Assembly (NCBI GenBank): GCA_018056425.1
Contig: JAGPFR010000004.1
Span: forward strand, 1-64,000
DNA from: Lachnospiraceae bacterium
Lineage (GTDB): Bacteria; Bacillota; Clostridia; Lachnospirales; Lachnospiraceae
DNA: 64,000 bases
Direction: 5' to 3'
Shown one piece after another: positions 1-8,916 of the stretch (position 1 is the stretch's first letter; each line of letters starts with the position of its first letter). Under the pieces are notes generated by a model. The model did not search any database. It was given only the letters and a program-made list of their open reading frames with translations, and was not told where the DNA came from. Both the position numbers and the translations under genes were made by a program.

Positions 1-42
1 ATAGATTATTACAATAATAGAAGAATTCAGGCAAAAACAAAA

Positions 43-76
43 TGGATGCCACCTGTGCAATACAGGATAGCATCCA
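43..76 (-). terminator. Intrinsic terminator after the HD-GYP gene
   Basis: Inverted repeat GGATGC...GCATCC with an inner CCTGT/ACAGG stem. Read on the minus strand it is followed by ATTTTGTTTTTG. It lies just past the stop codon of the HD-GYP gene and probably ends the ilvE-parvulin-HD-GYP operon. Nothing else is seen in bases 1-143. Confidence 0.7.
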
Positions 77-143
77 CATGTTCAGTCTAGTTCATAAATA
101 TGTGTCCAGGATTCTGGGTACATATCAGATTTACGGGGTGATA

Positions 144-1250
144 TTATTCTATGACCATCGAAGCACAGTTGATGTCTTCGAGAAGATTGTATTTCTTACC
201 TGTCTTAAATCCGATGACGACGGGACGCATGGGATATCCGGGATTGTTGGCAACTACCTTGCCCATCTCTCCGTTTGACAGCTGTACATAGGAGTCGACC
301 GGGAAGATGATGACAGAATCCATGAAACTTGAAATTGCCTTGGTATCAAGCTCGGTGGACATTCCAAAGATCATCTCAAGCGCTTCTCTTTTCGGGAATC
401 CCTTTTTGTAGGGACGCTCCGTTACGAGAGCATCATATATGTCCGCAACGGAAAGGATCTTGGCAAATTTGCTGATTGCTTCTCCGGTAACTCCCAGAGG
501 ATATCCTCTTCCGTTCATCTTCTCATGATGCTGGAGAACGCCTTTCATGATCTCGTCGTTAAACGCATTCTTTTCCTTCAGGATCTTGAATCCGAACAGT
601 GAATGCTGCTTCATGAGAGCGAATTCATCATCATCGAGTTTTCCGGGTTTATTGAGGATCTCAAGAGGAATATTTGATTTACCGAGATCATGAAGAAGAC
701 CCGATACACCGATATCCCTTATCTCTTCCTGTGATAGTCCGTAATTTCTTCCGATGATCATTCCCATTGTGGCAACATCTACGGAATGTTTGAAGGTATA
801 TTCGTCACTGACCTTGATCAGATTGATATCGACTGCGATAGCATTGTTTGCTTCTATTGCTTTAACGAGCTCGCCGGTTACATTATTGGTTGCTTCGAGG
901 AAATTCTCCGATTCCACATTATCGTATAGGAACTGAACGCCCTCTCCTACACGCTTGATGACCTCATGGCTGAGCGATACCTTGCTCTTGTCCTCTACAC
1001 GGCTCTTTTCTATGAGTTCTTTGGTATATGCGGGAAGCTGAGCCTCGAGGGAATGGATCTCATCGGGATCCGGTTCGCCCTCGGACACATAGATGCCGCC
1101 TATTGATTTCTTCTGAAGATACTCAATCTGGAAATCATCCAGATAAGCACCTTTCGCGATGAGCTCGCGACCGGTCTTATCAAGGATCGCTTGGTCGATC
1201 CTCATACCCGGCTGAAGAACTCTTGTACTTACAAACTTGCGTTTAATCAT
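144..1250 (-). CDS. HD-GYP domain phosphodiesterase (cyclic-di-GMP type)
   Basis: A protein of 368 residues. The N-terminal 120 residues form a helical sensory or linker region. The C-terminal half is an HD-GYP domain with the HD pair near 187-188 (LLHDLGK), HHE near 241-243 and GRGYP near 248-251, so all metal ligands of the family are visible. HD-GYP proteins hydrolyse cyclic di-GMP or related cyclic dinucleotides. There is no membrane segment, so it is probably cytoplasmic. I place the start at MIKRKF because GAGGGG lies five bases upstream of that ATG and the start overlaps the stop of the parvulin gene by eight bases (translational coupling). An ATG 39 bases upstream has no ribosome site. 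Substrate and physiological output cannot be told from the sequence. Confidence 0.9.
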   Translation of the reverse strand: MIKRKFVSTRVLQPGMRIDQAILDKTGRELIAKGAYLDDFQIEYLQKKSIGGIYVSEGEPDPDEIHSLEAQLPAYTKELIEKSRVEDKSKVSLSHEVIKRVGEGVQFLYDNVESENFLEATNNVTGELVKAIEANNAIAVDINLIKVSDEYTFKHSVDVATMGMIIGRNYGLSQEEIRDIGVSGLLHDLGKSNIPLEILNKPGKLDDDEFALMKQHSLFGFKILKEKNAFNDEIMKGVLQHHEKMNGRGYPLGVTGEAISKFAKILSVADIYDALVTERPYKKGFPKREALEMIFGMSTELDTKAISSFMDSVIIFPVDSYVQLSNGEMGKVVANNPGYPMRPVVIGFKTGKKYNLLEDINCASMVIE

Positions 1251-2325
1251 CCGGCCCCTCGCCATCCAAATACTTGTCGTAGATTTCAAAAAAACTGCAG
1301 GTTGTAATCTCAGGATCGTAATTAAGAGTCACTGTTTTCCAGAGTTCACTGTTTAGATTTCTTATAAGACTTCCTACAAATTCATTATAAACGGATTCAA
1401 ACGCTTCATCTCTCAGTTTACGTGTGATGAGCACTTTGTTTTCATCCGTCTGGGTCCTGTCGAGCGGCAGAATGCACTGCATCAGATACAGGCCGTCCGC
1501 GGTACCCACTATATCACTGACCTCTCCACCCGCCAGAGAAAATGCTTCTTCCTCGACTGCGATATCCATGGTTCCTTTTCCGAAAGAGATTACCGATTCA
1601 CCTGCTTCGTTATATCTCATCGCTTCGGTTTCAAAATCAAGACTGCCGTCTAAGATTCCTTCCCTGATACCCTGGAGAGTCTTATATACTCTGTCATAAT
1701 CGCTGTCCATATATGGGATCAGCGAGTCACCGTTTTTATATGCGGTGCGCATATAGATGATCCTGACTTTTACGAATCTGGCTTCATCATCCGAGATCTC
1801 CGGTGATATATCCTTAATGATCTCATCGTAAGCAACCTGTGCCAGAGCCATCTCATAATACATATTCTCAATAAGATCCTCGGTTACACCGAGCTCTTCT
1901 TTCTCCGCTTCCGACAGCGAAGAATAATACTCCATTGCAGCCTGTCTGACTGCATTCTGATGTGCCGGATCAAGGGACAGACCTCTGTCAAGCGCCATCA
2001 GATACATGGTCTTTATCTGTGCAAGCTGCGCAAGTGCCGTATTCTTAATGCTCTCTTCGAAAGTAACTCCGTCCGAAGTAACATTTCTTATCTCCTCACC
2101 GAAGACATTTTCATATGTCTTCTGGATATTGGTGATGTATATCATAAGTTCCGGCAGGCTGCAGCTTTCACTTCCGACGATAAATACTTCGTCCTGTTTA
2201 AAGCCTGTGGTAAGCACGACCTGCGCCCTGCCGCAGCCGATCAGCAGGCTGACGGCAAGGATCGCACATAATGTCGTTCTGAATTTTCTTATTATTGAAA
2301 TCAAATCTTTATCTCGTGTACCCAT
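1243..2325 (-). CDS. Parvulin-like peptidyl-prolyl isomerase lipoprotein (PrsA/SurA type)
   Basis: A 360-residue exported protein. The N-terminus has a hydrophobic segment ending in the lipobox LLIGC, so it should be lipid-anchored on the outer face of the membrane. A helical SurA-like N domain (residues about 50-190) is followed by a rotamase-like region (about 195-310: VRIIYMRT..., SFGKGTMD, IVGTADGLYLMQ). Proteins of this family help secreted proteins fold. The gene overlaps ilvE by 25 bases and the HD-GYP gene by eight. The start is uncertain: the ATG at 2325 has GAAGG almost touching it, and a TTG at 2304 overlapping the ilvE stop would shorten the signal peptide to a more usual length. 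The isomerase motif is divergent, so activity is not assured. Confidence 0.8.
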   Translation of the reverse strand: MGTRDKDLISIIRKFRTTLCAILAVSLLIGCGRAQVVLTTGFKQDEVFIVGSESCSLPELMIYITNIQKTYENVFGEEIRNVTSDGVTFEESIKNTALAQLAQIKTMYLMALDRGLSLDPAHQNAVRQAAMEYYSSLSEAEKEELGVTEDLIENMYYEMALAQVAYDEIIKDISPEISDDEARFVKVRIIYMRTAYKNGDSLIPYMDSDYDRVYKTLQGIREGILDGSLDFETEAMRYNEAGESVISFGKGTMDIAVEEEAFSLAGGEVSDIVGTADGLYLMQCILPLDRTQTDENKVLITRKLRDEAFESVYNEFVGSLIRNLNSELWKTVTLNYDPEITTCSFFEIYDKYLDGEGPDD

Positions 2326-3329
2326 CCTTCGGGAGCTTCTATGCGGCCCATCTGAATTCCGGTGAGAGTATCATACAGCTTCTTGGTGACAGGTCCCATC
2401 TCTTCCATTCCGCTGGGGAAGCAGATCTCCTTGCCGTGATCGTTGATCTTGCCGACAGGTGAGATAACTGCTGCGGTTCCGCAAAGTCCGCACTCTGCCA
2501 TATCCGCAACTTCCTCTAGAGTGATCTCTCTTTCCTCTGCTTCGAGTCCGAGATAATCCTTTGCAACCTGGATGAGACTTCTTCTGGTGATGGAAGGAAG
2601 GATGCTGTTTGACTTGGGAGTAACAACCTTGCCGTCCTTGGTAACGAAGAGGAAATTAGCTCCGCCGGTCTCCTCAACCTTGGTTCTGGTTGCGGCATCA
2701 AGATACATATTCTCGGCAAATCCCTCTTCATGTGCGGTAACGATCGCATGAAGGCTCATTGCATAGTTAAGGCCTGCCTTGATGTTTCCGGTTCCATGAG
2801 GTGCAGCACGGTCAAAATCTGATACCTTGATAACGATGGGCTTAGCGCCTCCCTTGAAGTAAGGGCCTACGGGAGTTACAAGGATTCTGAACTGATACTC
2901 GTCAGCGGGCTTAACGCCGATAACGGGATTGGATCCGAACATGTAAGGTCTGACATAAAGAGTTGCACCGCTTCCGTAAGGAGGTACAAATGCCGCATTT
3001 GCCTTAATGGTCTTTTCTACGGCATCAATAAATCTTCCGTCGGGAAGAGTGGGCATCTCAAGTCTTGCAGCAGACTGATTGAGACGCTCTGCGTTAAGGT
3101 CGGGGCGGAAAGTTACAATACGTCCGTCCTCGGTTGTATATGCCTTAAGTCCCTCAAATACGGTCTGAGCGTACTGAAGAACGCCTGCGCACTCACTAAG
3201 CACGACCTTATCGTCGGTGGTAATCTCACCGTCATCCCACTTGCCGTCTTTAAAGTTAGAGACGTAGCGATAATCGGTCTTGATATAACCAAATCCTAAG
3301 TTGCCCCAATCAATGTCTTTCTTTTCCAT
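2301..3329 (-). CDS. ilvE: Branched-chain amino acid aminotransferase
   Basis: Class IV PLP aminotransferase of 342 residues, a normal length for the BCAT II group. It transfers the amino group between glutamate and the keto acids of leucine, isoleucine and valine. Visible family features are VFEGLKAY (residues 57-64), the ATLYVRPYMFG stretch (122-132), and GNIKAGLNYA with the PLP-binding lysine at about 184. GLCGTAAVISPVG near the C-terminus is also typical. The start has a GGCGG ribosome site seven bases upstream, and a good promoter lies at 3376-3404. It is the first gene of an operon with the parvulin lipoprotein and the HD-GYP protein, which have no obvious metabolic link to it. Confidence 0.95.
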   Translation of the reverse strand: MEKKDIDWGNLGFGYIKTDYRYVSNFKDGKWDDGEITTDDKVVLSECAGVLQYAQTVFEGLKAYTTEDGRIVTFRPDLNAERLNQSAARLEMPTLPDGRFIDAVEKTIKANAAFVPPYGSGATLYVRPYMFGSNPVIGVKPADEYQFRILVTPVGPYFKGGAKPIVIKVSDFDRAAPHGTGNIKAGLNYAMSLHAIVTAHEEGFAENMYLDAATRTKVEETGGANFLFVTKDGKVVTPKSNSILPSITRRSLIQVAKDYLGLEAEEREITLEEVADMAECGLCGTAAVISPVGKINDHGKEICFPSGMEEMGPVTKKLYDTLTGIQMGRIEAPEGWVHEIKI

Positions 3330-3375
3330 TTCAGATCCGCCTTCTTTCTTATATAAAATAAAAAAACTTTAAAAC

Positions 3376-3404
3376 ATTTTAGCACAACGGGGTTTTTGGT
3401 ACAA
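3376..3404 (-). promoter_or_regulatory. Sigma-A promoter for ilvE operon
   Basis: On the minus strand, TTGTAC (3404-3399) and TAAAAT (3381-3376) are separated by exactly 17 bases, about 47 bases before the ilvE start codon. The same short interval must also hold the promoter of the divergent lipoprotein gene, for which TACAAT at 3400-3405 (plus strand) is a possible -10; the two would overlap. Confidence 0.65.
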
Positions 3405-3442
3405 TAATGTATGTATTTACAACTTTTGAGGGATATTTTGAA

Positions 3443-4705
3443 ATGAACTTTAAGAAAATAAAGCTTTCGATGCTTGCAGCATCGGTAATACTCGCATTCT
3501 GCGCCTGTTCTCAGGCTCCCCAGTCTCCCGCAACGCAGACAAATATAGGAAATACCGCAGAAACTCCGGTTTCTACGCAGGAGCCGGCACCAATTTCGGA
3601 ACCCGAGCCCTCACCCGAGCCCGAGGAAATCCTTCCCCAAACCGTCGAGATCCTCGGAAAAGAGTACGATCTGAGCGAAACATACCTCGATCTGTCCGAT
3701 ATGACCCCCGAGGACATAACAGAAGTTATAGGAATAATCTCGGAAATGCCGGAACTTTCCGAGGTGAACCTCATGCCCGGTGAAGATGAACCTTCCCTCT
3801 CATTCGAAGCTGTTACCGTTCTCAAGGAAGCCCTGCCGGATGTCCATTTTATCTATGAATTCGATCTTTATGATCAGCATATTTCGACTGAGGACACCGA
3901 GGTGTGCTTTATAAAAGCCGAAATCGGAAACGAGGGCGAGCAGACTATAAGGCAGGCCCTGAATATTCTCGATAAATGCGAATATTTTCTTCTGGATGAC
4001 TGTGGGATCGATGATGAGATAATGGCCGGTATCAGGGAAGATTATCCGGGCACAAAGGTAGTCTGGAGAGTCCACGTAGGATGGAAATCTGCACTCACAG
4101 ACGATCAGGTCATTCGGATGACTCACGGTATCAATGACTCCATGACCGGCCCTTTGCAATACTGCAACGAGGTCATTTATATGGATCTCGGACACGACAG
4201 CGGGATCACCGATATATCATTTATAGAAAACATGCCGGACCTTGAATGTCTTATTTTGTCGGATGCGCAGTTTGCGGACCTGACACCGCTGACCGGCTGC
4301 AGCAAGCTCACCTGGCTCGAGCTTGTAAGCTGCTATCACATACAGAACCTGTCCGTCATTGCGGACATGGATTCGATCAAATACCTCAATATCAGCTATA
4401 CGCACACGAGTGATATAGGCGGGATCATGGATATGAACCTGGACCGCTTCAGCTGTATCGGTAATCCATTGTCAAGGGAATCTTTCGATGAATACACTGA
4501 GGCTCATCCAGACTGCATATGCGTTTACAGCGGCAATCCTTACGGATACGGATGGAGATACAACGATTACGGATACACGTTCTTCGATTATTACGCAAGA
4601 ATGCGTGAAGTGTTCAGATATACCGAAGGAAGCCCCGGCGGATTTAAGATGCCGGAAGATCCGGAAGAAACCGAAGCCTCAGATACTGCCGAGGAAGAAC
4701 CATGA
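3443..4705 (+). CDS. Leucine-rich-repeat surface lipoprotein
   Basis: A lipoprotein of about 420 residues. The signal peptide MNFKKIKLSMLAAS... ends in a lipobox around LAFCAC. Next comes a Pro/Glu-rich spacer of about 45 residues with repeated SEPEPSPEPEE, typical of cell-wall-spanning linkers. The body has irregular leucine-rich repeats, clearest at LECLILSDAQF, KLTWLELVSC and IKYLNISYTH in the C-terminal third. A Tyr/Gly-rich segment and an acidic tail end the protein. I chose the ATG at 3443 because GAGGG lies about ten bases upstream; the in-frame ATG at 3407 would bury the signal peptide behind 12 residues. A role in surface binding is inference. It is a single-gene unit running against its neighbours. 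Confidence 0.75.
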   Translation: MNFKKIKLSMLAASVILAFCACSQAPQSPATQTNIGNTAETPVSTQEPAPISEPEPSPEPEEILPQTVEILGKEYDLSETYLDLSDMTPEDITEVIGIISEMPELSEVNLMPGEDEPSLSFEAVTVLKEALPDVHFIYEFDLYDQHISTEDTEVCFIKAEIGNEGEQTIRQALNILDKCEYFLLDDCGIDDEIMAGIREDYPGTKVVWRVHVGWKSALTDDQVIRMTHGINDSMTGPLQYCNEVIYMDLGHDSGITDISFIENMPDLECLILSDAQFADLTPLTGCSKLTWLELVSCYHIQNLSVIADMDSIKYLNISYTHTSDIGGIMDMNLDRFSCIGNPLSRESFDEYTEAHPDCICVYSGNPYGYGWRYNDYGYTFFDYYARMREVFRYTEGSPGGFKMPEDPEETEASDTAEEEP

Positions 4706-4713
4706 CAAATAAA

Positions 4714-4739
4714 ATGGGAAGCTCAAATGAGCTTCCCAT
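4714..4739. terminator. Bidirectional terminator between lipoprotein gene and folA
   Basis: Perfect 11-base stem ATGGGAAGCTC / GAGCTTCCCAT with a four-base loop, between two convergent genes. On the minus strand it is followed by TTTATTTG, so it suits folA best. Confidence 0.75.
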
Positions 4740-4771
4740 AAATTATGTTCAAATGAAACGGCAGGACCTTT

Positions 4772-5266
4772 TTATTTTCTTTCGTAAGTTACGAAGTGAT
4801 AGGTAAGATCGAATGATGTCATTTCATCGGAGGTATTTGTAATCTCCCACTCATCATCTGCATCAAGATCATGGAAGTAGGTATCTGCTTCATATTCATG
4901 ATCAATACGGGTTACGATTGCTTTATCGCAGTATGGAAGGAGCTGATCGTAAATGGTGCCGCCGCCGATTACGAAGACTTCGTCATCGATCTCTTTAACC
5001 ATCTCAAGAAGTTCATCAACGCTGTGAGCGACCTTTGCTCCCTCAACACTGTATCCGGGATCACGGCTCATGATGATGTTGGTCCTGTTCTTAAGAGGAA
5101 GGCCTCCGGGGAATGTACAAAGAGTCTTTCTTCCGAGAATAACGGTATGTCCCGTGGTCAACTCTTTAAAGTTCTTATGGTCTTCCTTTATCCTTACAAG
5201 AAGATCGTCTTTATTTCCGATTGCCCAATTCTGATCTGCGGCAACAATTATAGTCATATAGTTCAT
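4772..5266 (-). CDS. folA: Dihydrofolate reductase
   Basis: A complete DHFR of about 160 residues that reduces dihydrofolate to tetrahydrofolate with NADPH. Visible features are MTIIVAADQNWAIGNKDDLL at the N-terminus, TVILGRKTLCTFPGG in the NADPH/folate site, VFVIGGGTIYDQLL (the conserved GG) and a C-terminal VTYERK strand. AGGAG sits only two bases from the first ATG and 11 from the second (4 codons later), so the protein may start at MTIIVAAD (5257). The gene follows thyA by ten bases; the pair recycles the dihydrofolate made by thymidylate synthase. Confidence 0.95.
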   Translation of the reverse strand: MNYMTIIVAADQNWAIGNKDDLLVRIKEDHKNFKELTTGHTVILGRKTLCTFPGGLPLKNRTNIIMSRDPGYSVEGAKVAHSVDELLEMVKEIDDEVFVIGGGTIYDQLLPYCDKAIVTRIDHEYEADTYFHDLDADDEWEITNTSDEMTSFDLTYHFVTYERK

Positions 5267-5276
5267 TACTCCTGTT

Positions 5277-6125
5277 TCAAATTGCTATGGGAATATTTTT
5301 GATCTGCTCGTGGTGCTGATAGTTCTCGAGTGAAACATCATCCGATGTGAACTTGTAGAAATCATGTACATCGGGATTTAAGATGAACTTAGGAGCAGGC
5401 AGAGGTTCTCTCCCCAGCATCTCCTCGATAAGAGGAATATGTCTGTCATAAATATGGCAGTCTGCGATCACATGTACGAGCTCTCCGACTCTCATATCGC
5501 AAACCTGCGCAAGCATATGTACTAAAACGGCATACTGAACAATGTTCCAGTTGTTTGCGGCAAGCATGTCCTGTGAACGCTGGTTAAGAATCGCATTCAG
5601 GGTAAGCTTGTCATCTCCGGCCTTCTGGGTAACGTTAAAAGTCATAGAGTATGCACAGGGGTAGAGATTCATCTCATGAAGATCCTGGAATACATAGATG
5701 TTGGTCAGGATTCTTCTGGAGAAAGGATTGTGCTTGAGGTCATAGATGACTCTGTCTACCTGATCCATCTTTCCCTCGGGATACTCGTGCTTAACAGCCA
5801 TCTGATATCCGTATGCTTTACCGATGGAGCCGTCCTCATCCGCCCACTCGTCCCAGATATGTGAGTGAAGATCATGTATATTGTTGCTCTTTCTCTGCCA
5901 TATCCACAGAATCTCATCCGTAGCGGATTTAAGTCCGGTACGGCGAAGAGTCATTATGGGAAACTCCTTGGACAGATCGTATCTGTTTACCACGCCGAAT
6001 TTCTTGATGGTATAAGCGGGAGTTCCGTCTTCCCAGTGAGGTCTTACCTTCTGACCCTCAGTGCTGGTACCGTTATCAAGGATATCACGGCATGTTTGTT
6101 TGAATACTTCATCTGCATAACTCAT
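5277..6125 (-). CDS. thyA: Thymidylate synthase (divergent ThyA)
   Basis: A protein of 282 residues that methylates dUMP to dTMP using methylene-tetrahydrofolate. The phosphate-binding arginines (NPFSRRIL, about 134-141), the NQRSQDM segment (about 181-187) and VHVIADCHIYDRH are all present, as is the PC of the nucleophile (Cys about 157). The residue after the catalytic cysteine is Ala (PCAYS) where most ThyA proteins have His (PCH), and the usual LGLPFN is LAANNWN. The length is normal, and pairing with folA strongly supports the assignment. Start: AAAGGTGG lies about 12 bases upstream of ATG. Confidence 0.92.
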   Translation of the reverse strand: MSYADEVFKQTCRDILDNGTSTEGQKVRPHWEDGTPAYTIKKFGVVNRYDLSKEFPIMTLRRTGLKSATDEILWIWQRKSNNIHDLHSHIWDEWADEDGSIGKAYGYQMAVKHEYPEGKMDQVDRVIYDLKHNPFSRRILTNIYVFQDLHEMNLYPCAYSMTFNVTQKAGDDKLTLNAILNQRSQDMLAANNWNIVQYAVLVHMLAQVCDMRVGELVHVIADCHIYDRHIPLIEEMLGREPLPAPKFILNPDVHDFYKFTSDDVSLENYQHHEQIKNIPIAI

Positions 6126-6142
6126 ACTTGTAAAACCACCTT

Positions 6143-7753
6143 TTATTTCCTGTCATCATACTTATCACACAGCGATGTGATCTGGTCTGCGAACTTTCCG
6201 ATATCCTTGTTGGGATATCCGTCCATTCCCTTGATGATAGCCATAAGTCTCTGACCTGCGGCAACAAGACGTGCATAAACACCGGATACGGTCTTGCCTG
6301 CTGCTTTCTTGGCCTTCTTAACGGGAGCAGCTTCGTAGGTAAATCTTCCTGCCGCAAGATCAAATTCGGATCCGCTGTAGGGAGCAACCGCACGCTGTCC
6401 GTACTCTATCTTAAGTGTCTCGGCAAATTGCGTTGCAACCGCATCTTCACCGTGTACGATAAATACCTTCTTGGGCTTTTCGGTAAACTGTGAGATCCAC
6501 CAGATAAGTCCTGATTTTCCGGCATGTCCCGAAAGACCTTTAAGCTGCTTGATCTGCGCTCTTATCTCAATCTCTTCACCGAACAGCTTAACCGTCTCGG
6601 CGCCCTCCACAATCGCTCTTCCGAGAGTTCCGTTTGCCTGATAACCTACGAACAGGATCGTACACTCCGGTCTCCAGAGGTTGTGCTTTAGGTGATGCCT
6701 GATACGTCCCGCCTCACACATGCCCGATGCGGAAATGATAACCTTGGGCTCTTCAATAAAGTTAATATTCTTCGATTCTTCACTGGTGATGGCAAGCTTT
6801 AATCCCGCAAAAGAGATCGGGTTGATACCCTGCTTAACAAGTGCCATAGCTTCGTCGGAGAAGCAATCCATACGGTTTGCGGTAAAGATTTCCGTCGCAT
6901 CCACGGCAAGAGGTGAATCCACATATACCGCGAAATTATCGTGTCCCTTGATCCTCTTTCCGACCTTGATCCTTCTGAGGTAATACAGAAGTTCCTGGGT
7001 ACGGCCTACGGCAAAAGAAGGAATAACAACGTTTCCGCCCTTATCAAATGTTTCCTGAATGATATCGGCAAGCTGAGTTTCGAAATCGCCTTCTACGGGA
7101 GGATGATCCCTGTCACCGTATGTGGATTCCATGATAACGTAATCCGCTTCGGTGGTGGGCTTGGGATCTTTGATAAGTGTCTGTCCGCTGTTTCCGATAT
7201 CTCCGGAAAAAACAAGTTTCTTGGAATTATCGTCTTCGGTTATCCAAACCTCGATACTTGCAGAACCGAGGAGATGTCCGATATCGGTAAATCTGATCTG
7301 AATACCGTCGCAAATATCGACAATGGTGTCATAATGACATGCCACCAGTCTTCTGATTGCACCCTCCGCATCTTCCATGGTGTAGAGAGGCTCTACCAGA
7401 GGCATATCCTTGGTACGACGGCCTTTTCTGTTTTTGTACTCGGCATCCATCAGCTGGATGTGAGCACAGTCACGAAGCATTATCGAGCACAGATCGCAGG
7501 TTGCATCCGTTGCAAAGATCTGTCCTCTGAATCCCCTTGCATAGAGGAGAGGTAACAATCCCGAGTGATCGATATGCGCATGAGTTAAGAAAACGTAATC
7601 GACCTGTGCTTCGGGTACCGGAAGAGGAACATTTTCGAAAGTATCGATGCCCTGCTCCATACCGCAGTCGACAAGGATGTTCTTGCCGCATGCCTGCAGG
7701 TAATGACAGCTTCCCGTTACTTCATGTGCTGCTCCGACAAATATAAGCTTCAT
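6143..7753 (-). CDS. MBL-fold / beta-CASP RNase-like metallo-hydrolase
   Basis: A 536-residue metallo-beta-lactamase-fold hydrolase of the beta-CASP group, which act on RNA. The metal motif THAHIDH is at residues 57-63. DIGHLLGSASIEVW, a later metal ligand region near VFSGDIGN, the TYGDRDH loop, and SASGMCEAGRIRHHLKH in the beta-CASP domain are all present. GLSGHAGKSGLIWWI and FIVHGEDAVATQFAE are the closing motifs. An extra C-terminal stretch of about 75 residues, rich in Lys and Ala, follows the catalytic unit and may bind RNA (inference). Start: AAAGGAGG lies eight bases upstream. The gene lies 17 bases before thyA and 20 after the preceding gene, so it shares an operon whose members are not functionally related. 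Confidence 0.9.
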   Translation of the reverse strand: MKLIFVGAAHEVTGSCHYLQACGKNILVDCGMEQGIDTFENVPLPVPEAQVDYVFLTHAHIDHSGLLPLLYARGFRGQIFATDATCDLCSIMLRDCAHIQLMDAEYKNRKGRRTKDMPLVEPLYTMEDAEGAIRRLVACHYDTIVDICDGIQIRFTDIGHLLGSASIEVWITEDDNSKKLVFSGDIGNSGQTLIKDPKPTTEADYVIMESTYGDRDHPPVEGDFETQLADIIQETFDKGGNVVIPSFAVGRTQELLYYLRRIKVGKRIKGHDNFAVYVDSPLAVDATEIFTANRMDCFSDEAMALVKQGINPISFAGLKLAITSEESKNINFIEEPKVIISASGMCEAGRIRHHLKHNLWRPECTILFVGYQANGTLGRAIVEGAETVKLFGEEIEIRAQIKQLKGLSGHAGKSGLIWWISQFTEKPKKVFIVHGEDAVATQFAETLKIEYGQRAVAPYSGSEFDLAAGRFTYEAAPVKKAKKAAGKTVSGVYARLVAAGQRLMAIIKGMDGYPNKDIGKFADQITSLCDKYDDRK

Positions 7754-7773
7754 AGACTGCCTCCTTTAAAGAG

Positions 7774-8916
7774 TTAATCTGTTATACCGGCATCCTCGAG
7801 AGTTCTGGGTTCCTGTCTGGGAACATCCGCAAGATACCAGGTACCGTTCTGCTTAATGAATACCCATACCGCATCACTGCCTTCGTTCTTGGTCTGATAA
7901 GCGGTCGAATTAAATCTGACCACAAGATCAAAGGTGATATTGGCGGATACACAGTTGTCGCAATAGGTTATGAAGTTATCCGCACTCACATTGTAGTAAT
8001 CATAAGTGGTGATGTGTGAAGTGGGATAGAAATTCGTCATTGCCGTTGAAAGTGATGCTCTGTATTCGGAATCGGGAAGAAGGTAATTATATACCGCACC
8101 CGAGTTAACTCCGATGAAGTGCTTTCCGTAAGCTTCCACGATCGTAGGGATAAGTGCATTGATCTCAGCCATTACATTTGCATCTGTCTGAAGAGGCGCA
8201 CTGTATGTGGTCCCGTCACAATCAAGTGTTACGGGAGTTCCGTCCGCAGCCTTGGCGGTAACAACGGGATCATTCCAAAGTCCCCTTACGGAATAAGTGG
8301 TAAATGTCGGAACATAATTCATGTATGAAGTTACGTTCGAAATAACATCGATTCCGTTTACGATCGCATTTCCGTTCTCATCCTTCTTAATGTCTGCGGA
8401 AGTAAGATCTCTTCCGGATACATTGACGATAAAATCAGAAGGAACGGTGATGATATATTCATCATCCGACATCAGATACTGGTCGGGATAAAACTTATCG
8501 CATCCCCAGATATCCATGTCGTAATCATTCTGTCCGACAACCTTGAGTGTTACATCGGTAACAGGCTCTCCGCCTGCCTTGATGACATATCTGGGAACTT
8601 CTGCGGATGACTGTGAGGATTCCTCAATGGTAATCTCTTTGCCGACGATCAGCTCCTTGATATGTGCTTCGTAATCAAAGATGTTGTAATATGCGGATTC
8701 CGTTACGAGATTTTCTCCGCTCATGACTTCTTCGATCGCACCGCTTTCGAATGCGGATCTGACTTCTGCGATTCCCGTTGCGGGAAGTGCCGATTCATAC
8801 GCGGTCAGATAACCGTTAAACCAGCGAAGGAAGAAGAATATTCCCACAAGTCCGAGCAGAAAATAAATTAAAAGTCCGATCTTAAAAAAGCTTTTTTTCT
8901 TATAACCGTTACTCAT
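7774..8916 (-). CDS. Membrane-anchored extracytoplasmic protein of unknown function
   Basis: I do not recognise this 380-residue protein. It has a short basic N-terminus (MSNGYKKKSFFK), one transmembrane helix at about 12-32 and a long outside part rich in Thr, Ser, Tyr and Asp with beta-strand-like stretches. Two thirds of the way in there is a CDNC pair. The final 100 residues (FDLVVRFNSTAY..., WVFIKQNGTWYLADV) read like a small alpha+beta domain of the NTF2 or DUF4878 sort, but that is only a resemblance. It overlaps the upstream glycosidase gene by four bases (ATGA), so the two proteins may work together at the cell surface. Confidence 0.65.
   Translation of the reverse strand: MSNGYKKKSFFKIGLLIYFLLGLVGIFFFLRWFNGYLTAYESALPATGIAEVRSAFESGAIEEVMSGENLVTESAYYNIFDYEAHIKELIVGKEITIEESSQSSAEVPRYVIKAGGEPVTDVTLKVVGQNDYDMDIWGCDKFYPDQYLMSDDEYIITVPSDFIVNVSGRDLTSADIKKDENGNAIVNGIDVISNVTSYMNYVPTFTTYSVRGLWNDPVVTAKAADGTPVTLDCDGTTYSAPLQTDANVMAEINALIPTIVEAYGKHFIGVNSGAVYNYLLPDSEYRASLSTAMTNFYPTSHITTYDYYNVSADNFITYCDNCVSANITFDLVVRFNSTAYQTKNEGSDAVWVFIKQNGTWYLADVPRQEPRTLEDAGITD

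Noticed and set aside
7774..8916. Assigning the anchored protein to a named family
   Set aside because: Only weak resemblance of its C-terminus to small NTF2-like domains; no motif strong enough to name it.
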